Of a DNA stretch of 10,167 nt, positions 1 through 8,325 are shown in pieces (position 1 is the stretch's first letter; every line of letters begins with the position of its first letter). Source of the stretch: Pseudomonadota bacterium (lineage in GTDB: Bacteria > Desulfobacterota > Desulfobacteria > Desulfobacterales > Desulfobacteraceae). The position numbers and the translations under genes are program-made. The notes under the pieces were generated by a model. That model saw only the letters and a program-made list of their open reading frames with translations. It did no database searches and was not told the origin of the DNA. Location: assembly GCA_018812385.1 (NCBI GenBank), contig JAHJDU010000191.1, positions 1 to 10,167 of the forward strand, written 5' to 3'.

Positions 1-1271
1 ATTTTTCTTCCTCCCCTTCCGTGTCCCTATCCTTATCCAAGGATGACCGGATTATCGATTGTTCCACCCATGTGGTTGTACCCGGATTTGTAAATACCCA
101 TCATCATTTTTATCAGACCCTGACCCGGAATCTTCCCAAGGTGCAGAATGCAAAGCTCTTTGAATGGCTGGTCTATCTTTATGAAATATGGAAACATCTG
201 GATGAAGAAGCCATTTATACATCATCCCTGCTTGCCATGGGTGAACTTCTCAAGACAGGATGTACAACTTCCACGGATCATCATTATATTTATCCCCGCA
301 GCGTAACTGCAGACATAATGGGACTCCAGTTCAAGGCAGCAGAAGAATTAGGGATGCGGTTTTCCCCGACCCGGGGTTCCATGTCCCTGAGCAAAAAAGA
401 TGGCGGGCTTCCTCCAGATACACTGGTTCAAACCGATGATGAGATTTTACAGGACAGTGAAAGGGTTATAAAACACTATCATGATGACTCTGAGCTCTCC
501 ATGAAAAAAATTGTATTGGCGCCCTGCAGCCCTTTCAGTGTTACAGAGGATTTAATGAAAGAATCTGTAAAACTTGCCAGAAAGTATGGGGTTTTGCTTC
601 ATACCCATCTGGCGGAAACAAAAGATGAAAATGATTTTTGCCTTCAGATGTACGGCAGAAGACCCTTGAAGCTGATGGAGGACACGGGATTTATAGGAGA
701 GGATGTCTGGTATGCCCATGGAATTCATTTTAATGATGACGAATTAAAGATCTTAAGCGATACAAAAACCCACATTGCCCATTGCCCATCATCTAACATG
801 CGCCTGGGCTCGGGTATCTGCAGGGTAACCGAGATGCTGCCCACCCATATTAATGTGGGTCTGGCCGTTGATGGTTCCGCATCCAATGATACCTCGGATA
901 TGTTAGGAGAAATGAGGACTGCTCTCCTGTTGCAGAGAGTTAGGTACGGGGCCGGGGCTGTCACCACAAAAGATATTTTTAAACTGGCAACAATAAATGG
1001 TGCAAAACTCCTTAATTTTGAAAAAATCGGTCAGCTTGCCGAAGGCTGGGCTGCGGATATGGCTGTTTTTAATATTAACAGACTGGAGTATGCGGGATCT
1101 TTGTCTGATCCTCTGGCAGCCCTGATTTTTTCAGGCTATAATCATGGAACCCAATACACCATTGTTAACGGCCATATTGCCGTTGACAATGGTGTGCTGA
1201 CAGGCGTTGATGAACAAAAACTAACGGACAAGGCAAATGATATCTCCCAGCGGATGATACAGGAGGCTTAA
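1..1271 (+). CDS. 8-oxoguanine deaminase-like amidohydrolase, 5' partial
   Basis: Zinc-dependent amidohydrolase (TRZ/ATZ group), predicted to deaminate a purine; the whole chain resembles bacterial 8-oxoguanine deaminases, which convert 8-oxoguanine to urate in the cytoplasm. Numbered from the first in-frame GTG at 21, the metal and catalytic residues are all visible: the HxH pair H27/H29 in NTHHHFYQTLTRN, H196 and E199 in THLAET, H233 in YAHGIH, H254 in AHCPSSN and D284 in AVDGSASND. The C-terminal part (GWAADMAVF, VNGHIAVDNG) forms the usual small beta domain. The frame is open to base 3, and the normal N-terminal beta strands of about 35-45 residues are missing, so the GTG at 21 is almost certainly internal. 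The stop abuts the next ATG (TAA then ATG at 1272). E. coli has SsnA at this operon position; this protein looks closer to 8-oxoguanine deaminase than to E. coli SsnA. The exact substrate is inferred. Confidence 0.88.
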   Translation, partial: FSSSPSVSLSLSKDDRIIDCSTHVVVPGFVNTHHHFYQTLTRNLPKVQNAKLFEWLVYLYEIWKHLDEEAIYTSSLLAMGELLKTGCTTSTDHHYIYPRSVTADIMGLQFKAAEELGMRFSPTRGSMSLSKKDGGLPPDTLVQTDDEILQDSERVIKHYHDDSELSMKKIVLAPCSPFSVTEDLMKESVKLARKYGVLLHTHLAETKDENDFCLQMYGRRPLKLMEDTGFIGEDVWYAHGIHFNDDELKILSDTKTHIAHCPSSNMRLGSGICRVTEMLPTHINVGLAVDGSASNDTSDMLGEMRTALLLQRVRYGAGAVTTKDIFKLATINGAKLLNFEKIGQLAEGWAADMAVFNINRLEYAGSLSDPLAALIFSGYNHGTQYTIVNGHIAVDNGVLTGVDEQKLTDKANDISQRMIQEA

Positions 1272-2072
1272 ATGATTAAAGAAGTTTTTAAGCCGGCTTC
1301 TATAGAGGAAGCGGTTAAACTTAAAAGTGAAAGCATCTATTATCTGAGCGGCGGTACCCAGATCAACTGGGCCCCGGCCCAGGCAGACAGAAAGATAAAA
1401 GGCAAACCTGCAATTGAAAAGGTAATCCTTGTTCAGGATCTCCTTTCAAGGGAAATAAAAAAACAAGGCTCAGATCTTTTTATAGGCGCCGGCATCACAC
1501 TGCAGGAGCTGATTGATTCTTCCCAGACACCCGGAGTCCTGAAAAAGGCGGCAGGTTATATTGCATCAAGAAACATCAGGAACATGGCGACCCTGGGAGG
1601 CAATATTGCGGCAAACAGACCCGATTCCTATATCCTTCCCTGTCTTATCGCATTAAAAGCAGAAGTCATAATAGCTGATGAAGGAAAAATGCGTGTTGAA
1701 ACCTATATAAGGGAAGAAAAAAATAATTTGATAACCCAGATAATCCTTCCCAGGGTAGATGGGGTCTGTGTGATTGATGTTGCTTTAAAATCCTCAGGGG
1801 CTTATCCATCAGTTACCACTGCCGTCAGGGTTTCTGATAAGGATGTTGTGGTGGCAATAGGATGTGTGTCAGATCATGTCATCAGATTAAAAGAAGTGGA
1901 ACCGGGTATCATGGACGGCAGCCTCAGGGGTGAAAGTCTTGCGCTTGCAGTAGCTGACAGGATCAATCCCAAAAGCGATCTTGCTGGATCAGCCGCCTAT
2001 AAAAAGTATATCAGCGGTTCAATGATCGCCCATTTGGTCGCGCTTTCACAAAAGGGGGCCGCAAGATTATGA
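1272..2072 (+). CDS. ygfM: YgfM-like FAD-binding subunit of a molybdenum hydroxylase
   Basis: FAD-binding subunit (CO dehydrogenase medium-chain/XdhB fold, 266 residues; E. coli YgfM is about 259). It should pass electrons from the molybdenum subunit to an acceptor. Visible landmarks are the first FAD loop LSGGTQIN at 25-32 (AGGTD-like in most relatives), TLGGNIAANRPDS at 107-119 (second FAD contact), and a C-terminal CO_deh_flav_C-type segment ending in DLAGSAAYKKYISGSMIAHL at 236-255. The ATG is well fixed by AGGAGG at 1261-1266, five bases upstream, inside the end of the deaminase gene. It ends in an ATGA overlap with the Mo subunit, which implies translational coupling and a shared complex. 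The family name 'selenate reductase FAD subunit' is used in some databases; a purine-hydroxylase role fits this context better. Family assignment is firm, the physiological acceptor unknown. Confidence 0.9.
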   Translation: MIKEVFKPASIEEAVKLKSESIYYLSGGTQINWAPAQADRKIKGKPAIEKVILVQDLLSREIKKQGSDLFIGAGITLQELIDSSQTPGVLKKAAGYIASRNIRNMATLGGNIAANRPDSYILPCLIALKAEVIIADEGKMRVETYIREEKNNLITQIILPRVDGVCVIDVALKSSGAYPSVTTAVRVSDKDVVVAIGCVSDHVIRLKEVEPGIMDGSLRGESLALAVADRINPKSDLAGSAAYKKYISGSMIAHLVALSQKGAARL

Positions 2073-4945
2073 AACTTAATTTTGTATTAAACGGCACACC
2101 CAGACAGGTTTATACTGAACAGGGAGAAAATGTAAGAGAGCTTTTATACAGGATCGGTATAAATTCTGTCCGCAACAGCGATGACGGCTATGCCTTTGCA
2201 GGTTCGGATTCCATACTGCTGGATGGAAAAATTGTCAGTGCATCCCTGGTGATTGCAGCCCAGATCCAGGGCAGCCGGATAAAAACCGTGGAAAGCCTTT
2301 CAAAACAAGGCATGCTCTCTCCTGTACAATCGGCCATGGTAGATGCAGGAATTGTTCAGTCCGCCTACAACATCCCTGCGGCAGCCCTGATATTAACAGA
2401 ACTTCTGGACAGGATTTCAGAACCCACAAAAGAGGATATAAAGGATGCCATGTCGGCAGTCTTTATCAGAGACAGCGGCTACGAGCAGTTTTACAATGCA
2501 GTGGCACTTGCCATTAAGAGAAAAAAGGACCCTGACTATAAAAACACACTTCCCCCGGAGTTCAGAGATGACCTTAAATTTATCGGCAAGGTCAAGCGTA
2601 AGGTAGACGGTGCAAAGCTGGTGAGAGGTGAAAGGGTCTTTGTAGAGGATAGAAGAGACGAAGGTTCTGCTGTGTTAAAGATGCTCAGAAGCCCCCATGC
2701 CAGTGCCTATATAAAAAGTATCGATATAGCCCAGGCTCAAAAGATTCCAGGGGTTGTCACCATCCTTACCCATGAAAATACACCGGATGTCTGGTATACT
2801 CAGGCAGGACAGGGATTCCCCGAGCCCTCTCCCTATGACCGGAGGCTTTTTGGCGAAAAGGTGAATCATGTTGGAGACAGGGTTGCCGCAGTGGTGGCAG
2901 ACAATTATGAAATTGCAGATCTTGCACTTTCAAAGATTAAAGTTGAGTATGAAGTTCTTAAACATGTAATGACCATAGACGAGGCATCCGCTCCCGGAGC
3001 TCCTCTCATCCATGACGGGGAGATTGTTTACAGGGTCGGCGCTCCCGATGATCTTGCAGAAAAAAATAAAAATTTTGATCCCAGGGACGGGAAAATAATC
3101 TACCCCTTTCCCATTGGTGGAGATCCCAGAAAAAACATTGCGGCTTCCGTGTCAGGCGGTATCGGAGATATGGAAAAAGGATTTAGCGATGCCGATGTAA
3201 TCATGGAGCGGGAATACCAGCCGGAAAGTCATCTCCAGTGCACACCTCTGGAAATGCACACCGTCTATACAAAAATGGACGGGGACAGGCTGATTATGCA
3301 TTGTTCCACCCAGGTACCCTTCCATGTAAGAAGAATTACTGCCTCAATACTTGGAATCAGTGAAAACAAGATCCGGGTGATTAAAGAAAGAGTGGGCGGC
3401 GGCTATGGATCAAAACAGGATATCCTTCTGGAAGAGGTCTGCGCCTTTGCCACACATTCAACCGGAAGAAGCATCTTTCATCAGTACTCACGCAAAGAGG
3501 AATTTGAATCCTGCAGTACCCGAAAGCCCATGAAAATAAGGGTAAAGCTGGGTGCAAAAAAGGATGGGAAACTGACAGCCGTCTACATGGATGTAAAGGC
3601 AAATGCAGGCCCCTACGGCGCCCTCGCCCTTACAGTTCCCATGAATGCATGCTCCAAGTCTATGCCGCTTTTTTTGTGCGACAACTTTGGTTTTGATGTG
3701 GCTGTATATTATTCAAACGCATCTCCCACAGGTGCCTACCAGGGTTATGGGGCGCCAAAAGGATCATACGCCCTGCAGATGGCAGCAGCAGAACTTGCAG
3801 AAAAGCTGGGTATGGACCCCCTGGATTTTCTGGAGCTCAACCGTGTCCACGAAGGCTCCATGCTTGAAATATTAAAATGTCTGGGTGAAGGACGTGAAGG
3901 CACTGCTGTCCCTGCAGAAAGCTGCGGTCTGGGGCCTGCCCTGAAACAGGGGGCAAAGATGATCCAGTGGGGCAAAAAAGAGGTTTCCAATGATCCGGAT
4001 GTCGAGATTGGTAAAGGAGTTGTCATCATCCAGCAGGGTTCAGGTCTTCCCGGGCTTGATCAGTCCAATGCCGTGATAAAGATGCTGGGCGATGGAACCT
4101 TTATGCTCTTTTCAGGAGGAGCCGACTTGGGAACAGGCCTTGATACTGTATGCGTTAAAATGGCATCTGAGACCCTTCAGACGGAAATGGATAATGTGTC
4201 CATTCTTTCAGGGGATACAGACAATACACCATTTGATACAGGAGCCTATGCCTCCAGTGGTACTTATTTTTCCGGAAGTGCAGCCCTTCTGGCGGCCCGG
4301 GACATGAAGGAAAAAATATTAAAAGCTGCTTCAAAAATCCTGGATGAACCATTGGAAGATCTTAAGATCCAATACCCGGGTAAGGTCGTGGGGAAGAAAG
4401 ACGAACTGACTTATGCAGAACTTGCATGGCACACCCAGGCTGGAGAAGGCCAGGGCCAGCTCATTGGTCTGGGACATTTTACCACGGATAAGGCTGCCTT
4501 CCCATACGGTGCTCACTTTGCCCAGATTGCTGTAAATAAAAGAACCGGCGCTATCAAGGTTCAAAAATATTATGCTTTGCAGGATGCCGGTATGCCCATA
4601 AATCCTGAGCTTGCCCAGGGTCAGATATTTGGAGGTGTATTAAAATCCATCGGTCACACTCTTTATGAGGGACTGGTTTATGACAGCAACGGCCGTGCCA
4701 TTAATACAGACTTAAGAAGTTATGGAGTTCCCATTATAGGAGATGTGCCCGAGGATTTTCAGGTCAAACTGATTTATACGGATGATCCTTACGGCCCATA
4801 CGGTGCAAAATCCATATCAGAGATTGCAACAAATGGTGCGGCTCCGGTTATCGCCAACGCAATACATGATGCCATCGGTATCTGGATGCGAAAATGGCCC
4901 TTTACACCCGAAGCTGTCTTGAGGGAATTAGGAAAAATAGAGTAA
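2069..4945 (+). CDS. xdhD: XdhD-like molybdenum hydroxylase with cysteine-less ferredoxin domain
   Basis: Large molybdopterin subunit of the xanthine oxidase superfamily, 958 residues, the same length as E. coli XdhD (about 956) and similar along its whole length. Order: residues 1-150, a former 2Fe-2S module; about 175-300, aldehyde-oxidase a/b hammerhead (VFVEDRRDE, LRSPHASAYIKSID, VGDRVAAVV); about 370-640, first Mo-pterin domain with RVGGGYGSKQ at 441-450 and AYQGYGAPKG at 556-565; about 640-930, second Mo-pterin domain, with E918 in GAKSISEIA as the expected catalytic glutamate. The N-terminal module has no cluster cysteine: SVRNSDDGYAFAGSD, VQSAYN and FIRDSG replace the Cys-rich motifs. 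The position matching the substrate arginine of bovine xanthine oxidase is Q558. The start at 2069 overlaps the ygfM stop, with AAAGGGGG at 2051-2058 as ribosome site. Some databases call this family 'probable selenate reductase, Mo subunit'; purine hydroxylation is inferred from context. Confidence 0.92.
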   Translation: MKLNFVLNGTPRQVYTEQGENVRELLYRIGINSVRNSDDGYAFAGSDSILLDGKIVSASLVIAAQIQGSRIKTVESLSKQGMLSPVQSAMVDAGIVQSAYNIPAAALILTELLDRISEPTKEDIKDAMSAVFIRDSGYEQFYNAVALAIKRKKDPDYKNTLPPEFRDDLKFIGKVKRKVDGAKLVRGERVFVEDRRDEGSAVLKMLRSPHASAYIKSIDIAQAQKIPGVVTILTHENTPDVWYTQAGQGFPEPSPYDRRLFGEKVNHVGDRVAAVVADNYEIADLALSKIKVEYEVLKHVMTIDEASAPGAPLIHDGEIVYRVGAPDDLAEKNKNFDPRDGKIIYPFPIGGDPRKNIAASVSGGIGDMEKGFSDADVIMEREYQPESHLQCTPLEMHTVYTKMDGDRLIMHCSTQVPFHVRRITASILGISENKIRVIKERVGGGYGSKQDILLEEVCAFATHSTGRSIFHQYSRKEEFESCSTRKPMKIRVKLGAKKDGKLTAVYMDVKANAGPYGALALTVPMNACSKSMPLFLCDNFGFDVAVYYSNASPTGAYQGYGAPKGSYALQMAAAELAEKLGMDPLDFLELNRVHEGSMLEILKCLGEGREGTAVPAESCGLGPALKQGAKMIQWGKKEVSNDPDVEIGKGVVIIQQGSGLPGLDQSNAVIKMLGDGTFMLFSGGADLGTGLDTVCVKMASETLQTEMDNVSILSGDTDNTPFDTGAYASSGTYFSGSAALLAARDMKEKILKAASKILDEPLEDLKIQYPGKVVGKKDELTYAELAWHTQAGEGQGQLIGLGHFTTDKAAFPYGAHFAQIAVNKRTGAIKVQKYYALQDAGMPINPELAQGQIFGGVLKSIGHTLYEGLVYDSNGRAINTDLRSYGVPIIGDVPEDFQVKLIYTDDPYGPYGAKSISEIATNGAAPVIANAIHDAIGIWMRKWPFTPEAVLRELGKIE

Positions 4946-4973
4946 TCACGCAGAAACATGCACTCAACCCGAC

Positions 4974-5022
4974 GCGGCTGCAAATTTTTCCGGATATTCT
5001 TTAGCCGCTTTCCTTTTTGTTT
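4974..5022 (+). terminator. weak candidate Rho-independent terminator after xdhD
   Basis: GCGGCT at 4974-4979 is complementary to AGCCGC at 5003-5008, followed by a T-rich tract at 5009-5022. The six-pair stem is GC-rich but the 23-base loop is long, so this is weaker than a classic intrinsic terminator. Its place, 29 bases after the xdhD stop and between convergent genes, is right for one. Confidence 0.35.
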
Positions 5023-5063
5023 AATTGCATGCGGCATTTATATTAGTTTGTGTTAATGCAATT
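5023..5063. repeat. 8-bp inverted repeat AATTGCAT/ATGCAATT
   Basis: AATTGCAT at 5023-5030 and its exact reverse complement ATGCAATT at 5056-5063 flank 25 bases. The right arm lies directly beside the stop codon (5065-5067) of the - strand gene. On the + strand it is followed, after seven bases, by TTTTTGTTTTT at 5071-5081. It may be a second hairpin stopping + strand transcription, or chance in AT-rich DNA. Confidence 0.35.
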
Positions 5064-5064
5064 G

Positions 5065-5481
5065 TTATGCTTTTTGTTTTTGGTATGTTCGAATAAGGTT
5101 GCTTACCATTTTATTAACAGTACAATTTTCGTTTTCTGCAAGTTCATTCAATTTTTCAAAATTCGCTTTTGAAATTTTGGTGTCAAGTACTTTAATAGTT
5201 CCATCATTCCAATTTATGACTCCTCTTGAGTTGAGTATAAATTTTCCAGGATTTTCCTTTGCCGTTTTCTTTTTGGCTGTGTTCCAGGCTTCGTTAATGT
5301 CTCGGCTGGAAGACATTTGACCAATAAGTCCTAGATTGTGTACAACGTTATCTTTTAAGTTTGTTGTACCGACAGGGAGTTGTTCTAGTATACTTTGCAT
5401 TGCAGTTGATAATTTCGATTTAGAGACACCAATACCCATCCCAGCCCTTCTCATGTCTCCAAAAACTCTTTTGTTAAACAT
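5065..5481 (-). CDS. hypothetical protein with ribbon-helix-helix-like C-terminus
   Basis: I do not recognise this 138-residue protein. It is basic in its first 25 residues (MFNKRVFGDMRRAGMG), and has no signal peptide or membrane segment. Residues 95-134 look like a ribbon-helix-helix unit: a strand TIKVLDTKI, helix KANFEKLNELAENE, turn, and helix TVNKMVSNLIRTY, the pattern of CopG/Arc-type DNA-binding proteins. DNA binding is therefore plausible but unproven. Residues 81-99 (FILNSRGVINWNDGTIKVL) form a short beta-rich linker. The ATG is supported by AAGGAGA at 5486-5492, four bases upstream. The gene is visibly more AT-rich than the operon to its left, is convergent with xdhD and has its own promoter-like upstream sequence, which suggests an acquired single gene. 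No toxin or antitoxin partner is visible beside it. Confidence 0.7.
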   Translation of the reverse strand: MFNKRVFGDMRRAGMGIGVSKSKLSTAMQSILEQLPVGTTNLKDNVVHNLGLIGQMSSSRDINEAWNTAKKKTAKENPGKFILNSRGVINWNDGTIKVLDTKISKANFEKLNELAENENCTVNKMVSNLIRTYQKQKA

Positions 5482-5499
5482 TAAATCTCCTTCTATAAT

Positions 5500-5530
5500 A
5501 TTTTAGTATTAATGGGCATAATGCAAACAT
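5500..5530 (-). promoter_or_regulatory. candidate promoter of the 138-residue hypothetical gene
   Basis: Reading the - strand towards the gene, TTTGCA (four of six matches to TTGACA) is followed after 16 bases by TAAAAT (five of six matches to TATAAT). An overlapping TATTAT lies slightly nearer the gene, and the ribosome site AAGGAGA follows. The sequence fits a sigma-70-type promoter, but AT-rich DNA gives such matches often. Confidence 0.35.
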
Positions 5531-5560
5531 CTGCGGCTTGCCCGTCAGCATGTTTTTGTT
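5525..5560. repeat. small hairpin with T-rich flank, downstream of the restriction gene
   Basis: AAACATCTG at 5525-5533 can pair with CAG-C-ATGTTT at 5546-5555, giving nine pairs with one bulged C around a 12-base loop; TTTGTT follows on the + strand. It lies in the 159-base gap between the restriction gene stop and the hypothetical gene. In the - direction, where the transcript of the restriction operon would run, no T-run follows, so it does not look like a normal terminator for that operon. The rest of this gap shows only a 10-bp palindrome CTGTATACAG at 5578-5587. Confidence 0.3.
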
Positions 5561-5640
5561 GGAATTAAGTATTGCCTCTGTATACAGGGATATTTGGTGT
5601 CAGCGTGCATGTGATGTTATATTCCGCCTTGCAAATATTC

Positions 5641-8325
5641 TTAATATTTATAATCCTGGAATCCAGATATCAGTTCCTCAAAGTTCTTTGGGTTGTATTT
5701 ATTAAAACTTTCCTCATCAACAAATACATAATCATAATGGATATCAGATTGCGCTTTGTTAATGTCAACGCACCACTCATGCAACCGCTTCATCTTGAGT
5801 GGCACATCAAGGTCTTCGAGCCCTTTGGTTTCAACAATAATGACTAAACCTGGAGACTGCTTGACTATAAAATCAGGATAATAATTTGAAATATTGCCAT
5901 CTGCATTAACATAATCAATTTGAAAATGTACGGCCATATAGTTCTTTACATAGGAAACAATATCTTCACACTCCTCAAGAAAAGCGGCAAACTTCAGTTC
6001 CAGAAGACTGTCCCCAATGATTTTGTTGAAAATACTTTTCTTTGGAACGATGTAACCTTGTTCCTTAACCACAAAGGGACGGGTTTTCCTTAATTTAATG
6101 AAGTCTTTTATTTTTGCATCACCTTTATCCTGAATTGTTAAAGCATTGATCTGCTTTTTAAAAGTTTCTACCAGTGTTTTACTTGCCTCAAGCTCCGACA
6201 AATTACGCAGGGTGTTCAAACTATCCAGATCAACCCTGTTTTCAAACAAATCATTCTGAATAAAATATTTCACCTTTCCGTACAACACATCGTAGCCACT
6301 GACCAGGCGTAAGTCCTTCATGATAACTTGAGAAAAATAACCAATTACTGACCGGTAATCAGTAACAAGGCTCGCATCCAGTAAGGTTGTGTGGTTAATA
6401 TCACCCGTTGTAATATCCTTGAATACAATCTCCCGTTTTTCTTCTTCACTAAAGGTTTTGTATACGACCTTTTTATGATCAAAACACCCGGCATCCAATT
6501 CTGCCAGGTTTTTGTATTCCCGATAAATTCTGGCTGTCAGAATAGGGATTTCAATTTCAAGATAGTCAAGATCCTTGAAGGTGTTCTCATTATCTACTTC
6601 AACAATAATCGGGGTTTTGGGCTTTGTACCTTCGCCCATTGCTTTACGTTCAAGTTCCACACCCTCAGATTGAATGGACTCAACAAAATCCATAAAAGCA
6701 TCAGTGCCTACCACGCTGACATATTCTTCCACCTCATTGCCGGGATACATTTTACGCAAGCCCCTTCCCAGCGTTTGTTCCGGCAAAATATTACTTTGGG
6801 CTGAATAAGCACGCAAGCCCACAATCGTAGTGACATTTTTAACATCCCAACCTTCTTTTAACATCAACACAGAAACAATGGCTTTGTAAGGACTCTCCCA
6901 GCTATCAATCTCATTGGACTGTTTGCGTAATACTTCAAGCTCCTCTTTTTTTTTGCCGGTTTTTGCCTCGGCAATCTCACCATTATTTTTAGTATGAATC
7001 ACTAATACTGCATCTTTCAACTCAGGGTAGGTTGCTTCCATATATCCAGCAACATCATCACAATTTTTCGTGTCATCCGTCATTACAAACAGGATAGCCT
7101 TTTTTTCCAGTTTTTCATGTTCCTTATACGCTTTACGCCACTCCTCAACACCCAGATTCAGATAATCGGCATATTTTTCCGTATAACGGGAGCTTTGCCG
7201 TTCAGATAATTTGGCACGGCTGGCAGAATCAGGCAGCACGGGATGCTTCACAACATTTTGTGAAATCGCCTCCACCAAAGGATAATCCGATATCGTCTGC
7301 ACAAAAATAGCACCATTATTATGCTTGGGAGTTGCGGTTACATCCACTTGCAGCGCAAGAAAACCGTCTTTATGCTGCAAACGATGATGGATATCCTGTA
7401 TCGACTTAAACCATGCCAAACGATTGTCATGAATATGGTGTGCCTCATCATTGAGCACAACCAGTTCATCAATATCCCGGACAATATTCCCCAGATCTAT
7501 TTTGGAATCGGTGGTTTTTCCTACAGGTCGTTTGCCTAAAAAATAATCCATTGTGTCTTCATCCTCTGCGGATGGTTCCACATCGTTGCCCGAATAAACC
7601 CGGTGGATATTGGTTAAAAAGATATTGCCGGTTTTGCGGGTAATATTGACCTCATCCTGAATATGTAGCGTCAGTTGAAAATCATCACGCCAGTTGTATC
7701 CTTCAAACCCGTTATCCGGCAACACAGGATCTTCAAAGAAAATACGCAGCCCGTCAAAGTCAGCACGTATACGATCCAGAACAATAATATTCGGGGTAAT
7801 CAGCAGAAAATTTCGTGCCAGTTCAGAATCCTCTTCATATAATTTATGAAAATAGCACCATGCCAGAATCAGACTCATCACCTTGGTTTTACCGGTACCT
7901 GTGGCCATTTTGATTACAAACCGCCGCCACGACTCATCAAACATATTTGCCGAAACCGCCCCGGATGAATCAAAGCGGATCAGATCATATTTATCTTTTA
8001 CCTTGACCACATCATAAAGGTAAACCACCGTCTCAACAGCTTCACGCTGGGCAAAATAATACTGAAACGTTGCCATGGACCCATCGGATTTGGGCATTAA
8101 ATGCTCACGATCAAACCACCAGTTCAAAAGATTGATACTGGTAACCGTCGCCCCTTCATAGCCATTTTCCCTCCACGCTTTGACTTTTTTGCGCAATTCA
8201 TGCACCAAAGGCGGTAATAATTTTTCATAAGAAGATTCGCGCAAGGCTTCATCAGCCGGAAACCATCGCACATCAGGCTCAAGGATATCATGAGGGGAAT
8301 CCGGAAAATCAGGGTGTAATGCCAT
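5641..8325 (-). CDS. res: type III-like restriction subunit: SF2 helicase fused to PD-(D/E)XK nuclease
   Basis: ATP-dependent restriction subunit, 894 residues, of the DEAD/DEAH helicase family that works with a Mod-type methyltransferase. Helicase motifs in order: Walker A ATGTGKT at 141-147, LLITPN at 174-179, motif II DEAH at 293-296, motif III TATPK at 330-334, LMLKEGWDVKN at 487-497 and the arginine-finger motif VI QTLGRGLRKM at 517-526. The C-terminal third carries a PD-(D/E)XK nuclease: PD at 817-818 and ETK at 832-834 in IIVETKG, with an upstream acidic helix around E777. All catalytic motifs are intact. The first residues (MALHPDFPDS, RWFPADEALRESSYEKLLPPLV) match the usual N-terminus of the family. 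The ATG overlaps the KilA-N stop by one base (TAATG), with AGGAGA at 8335-8340 as ribosome site, so it is translationally coupled. Cleavage in type III enzymes needs the Mod partner, which is broken or split here. Confidence 0.9.
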   Translation of the reverse strand: MALHPDFPDSPHDILEPDVRWFPADEALRESSYEKLLPPLVHELRKKVKAWRENGYEGATVTSINLLNWWFDREHLMPKSDGSMATFQYYFAQREAVETVVYLYDVVKVKDKYDLIRFDSSGAVSANMFDESWRRFVIKMATGTGKTKVMSLILAWCYFHKLYEEDSELARNFLLITPNIIVLDRIRADFDGLRIFFEDPVLPDNGFEGYNWRDDFQLTLHIQDEVNITRKTGNIFLTNIHRVYSGNDVEPSAEDEDTMDYFLGKRPVGKTTDSKIDLGNIVRDIDELVVLNDEAHHIHDNRLAWFKSIQDIHHRLQHKDGFLALQVDVTATPKHNNGAIFVQTISDYPLVEAISQNVVKHPVLPDSASRAKLSERQSSRYTEKYADYLNLGVEEWRKAYKEHEKLEKKAILFVMTDDTKNCDDVAGYMEATYPELKDAVLVIHTKNNGEIAEAKTGKKKEELEVLRKQSNEIDSWESPYKAIVSVLMLKEGWDVKNVTTIVGLRAYSAQSNILPEQTLGRGLRKMYPGNEVEEYVSVVGTDAFMDFVESIQSEGVELERKAMGEGTKPKTPIIVEVDNENTFKDLDYLEIEIPILTARIYREYKNLAELDAGCFDHKKVVYKTFSEEEKREIVFKDITTGDINHTTLLDASLVTDYRSVIGYFSQVIMKDLRLVSGYDVLYGKVKYFIQNDLFENRVDLDSLNTLRNLSELEASKTLVETFKKQINALTIQDKGDAKIKDFIKLRKTRPFVVKEQGYIVPKKSIFNKIIGDSLLELKFAAFLEECEDIVSYVKNYMAVHFQIDYVNADGNISNYYPDFIVKQSPGLVIIVETKGLEDLDVPLKMKRLHEWCVDINKAQSDIHYDYVFVDEESFNKYNPKNFEELISGFQDYKY

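Noticed and set aside
21..23. GTG as the true start of the amidohydrolase
   Set aside because: The frame is open to the window edge and the amidohydrolase N-terminal beta strands would be missing, so the start is outside.
4962..5070. Integron attC site around the junction
   Set aside because: ACTCAAC at 4962-4968 fits RYYYAAC, but the only possible partner, GTTATGC at 5064-5070, does not fit GTTRRRY and is not complementary; the interior does not fold like an attC.
5578..5587. 10-bp palindrome CTGTATACAG after the restriction gene
   Set aside because: It is short, has no matching extension, T-run or partner, and may be chance.
6391..6804. 137-codon open frame on the + strand inside the restriction gene
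   Set aside because: It is fully antisense to the intact helicase gene, has no family-like motif, and is best explained as a shadow frame. The same holds for the other overlapping frames on the opposite strand of xdhD, res and mod.
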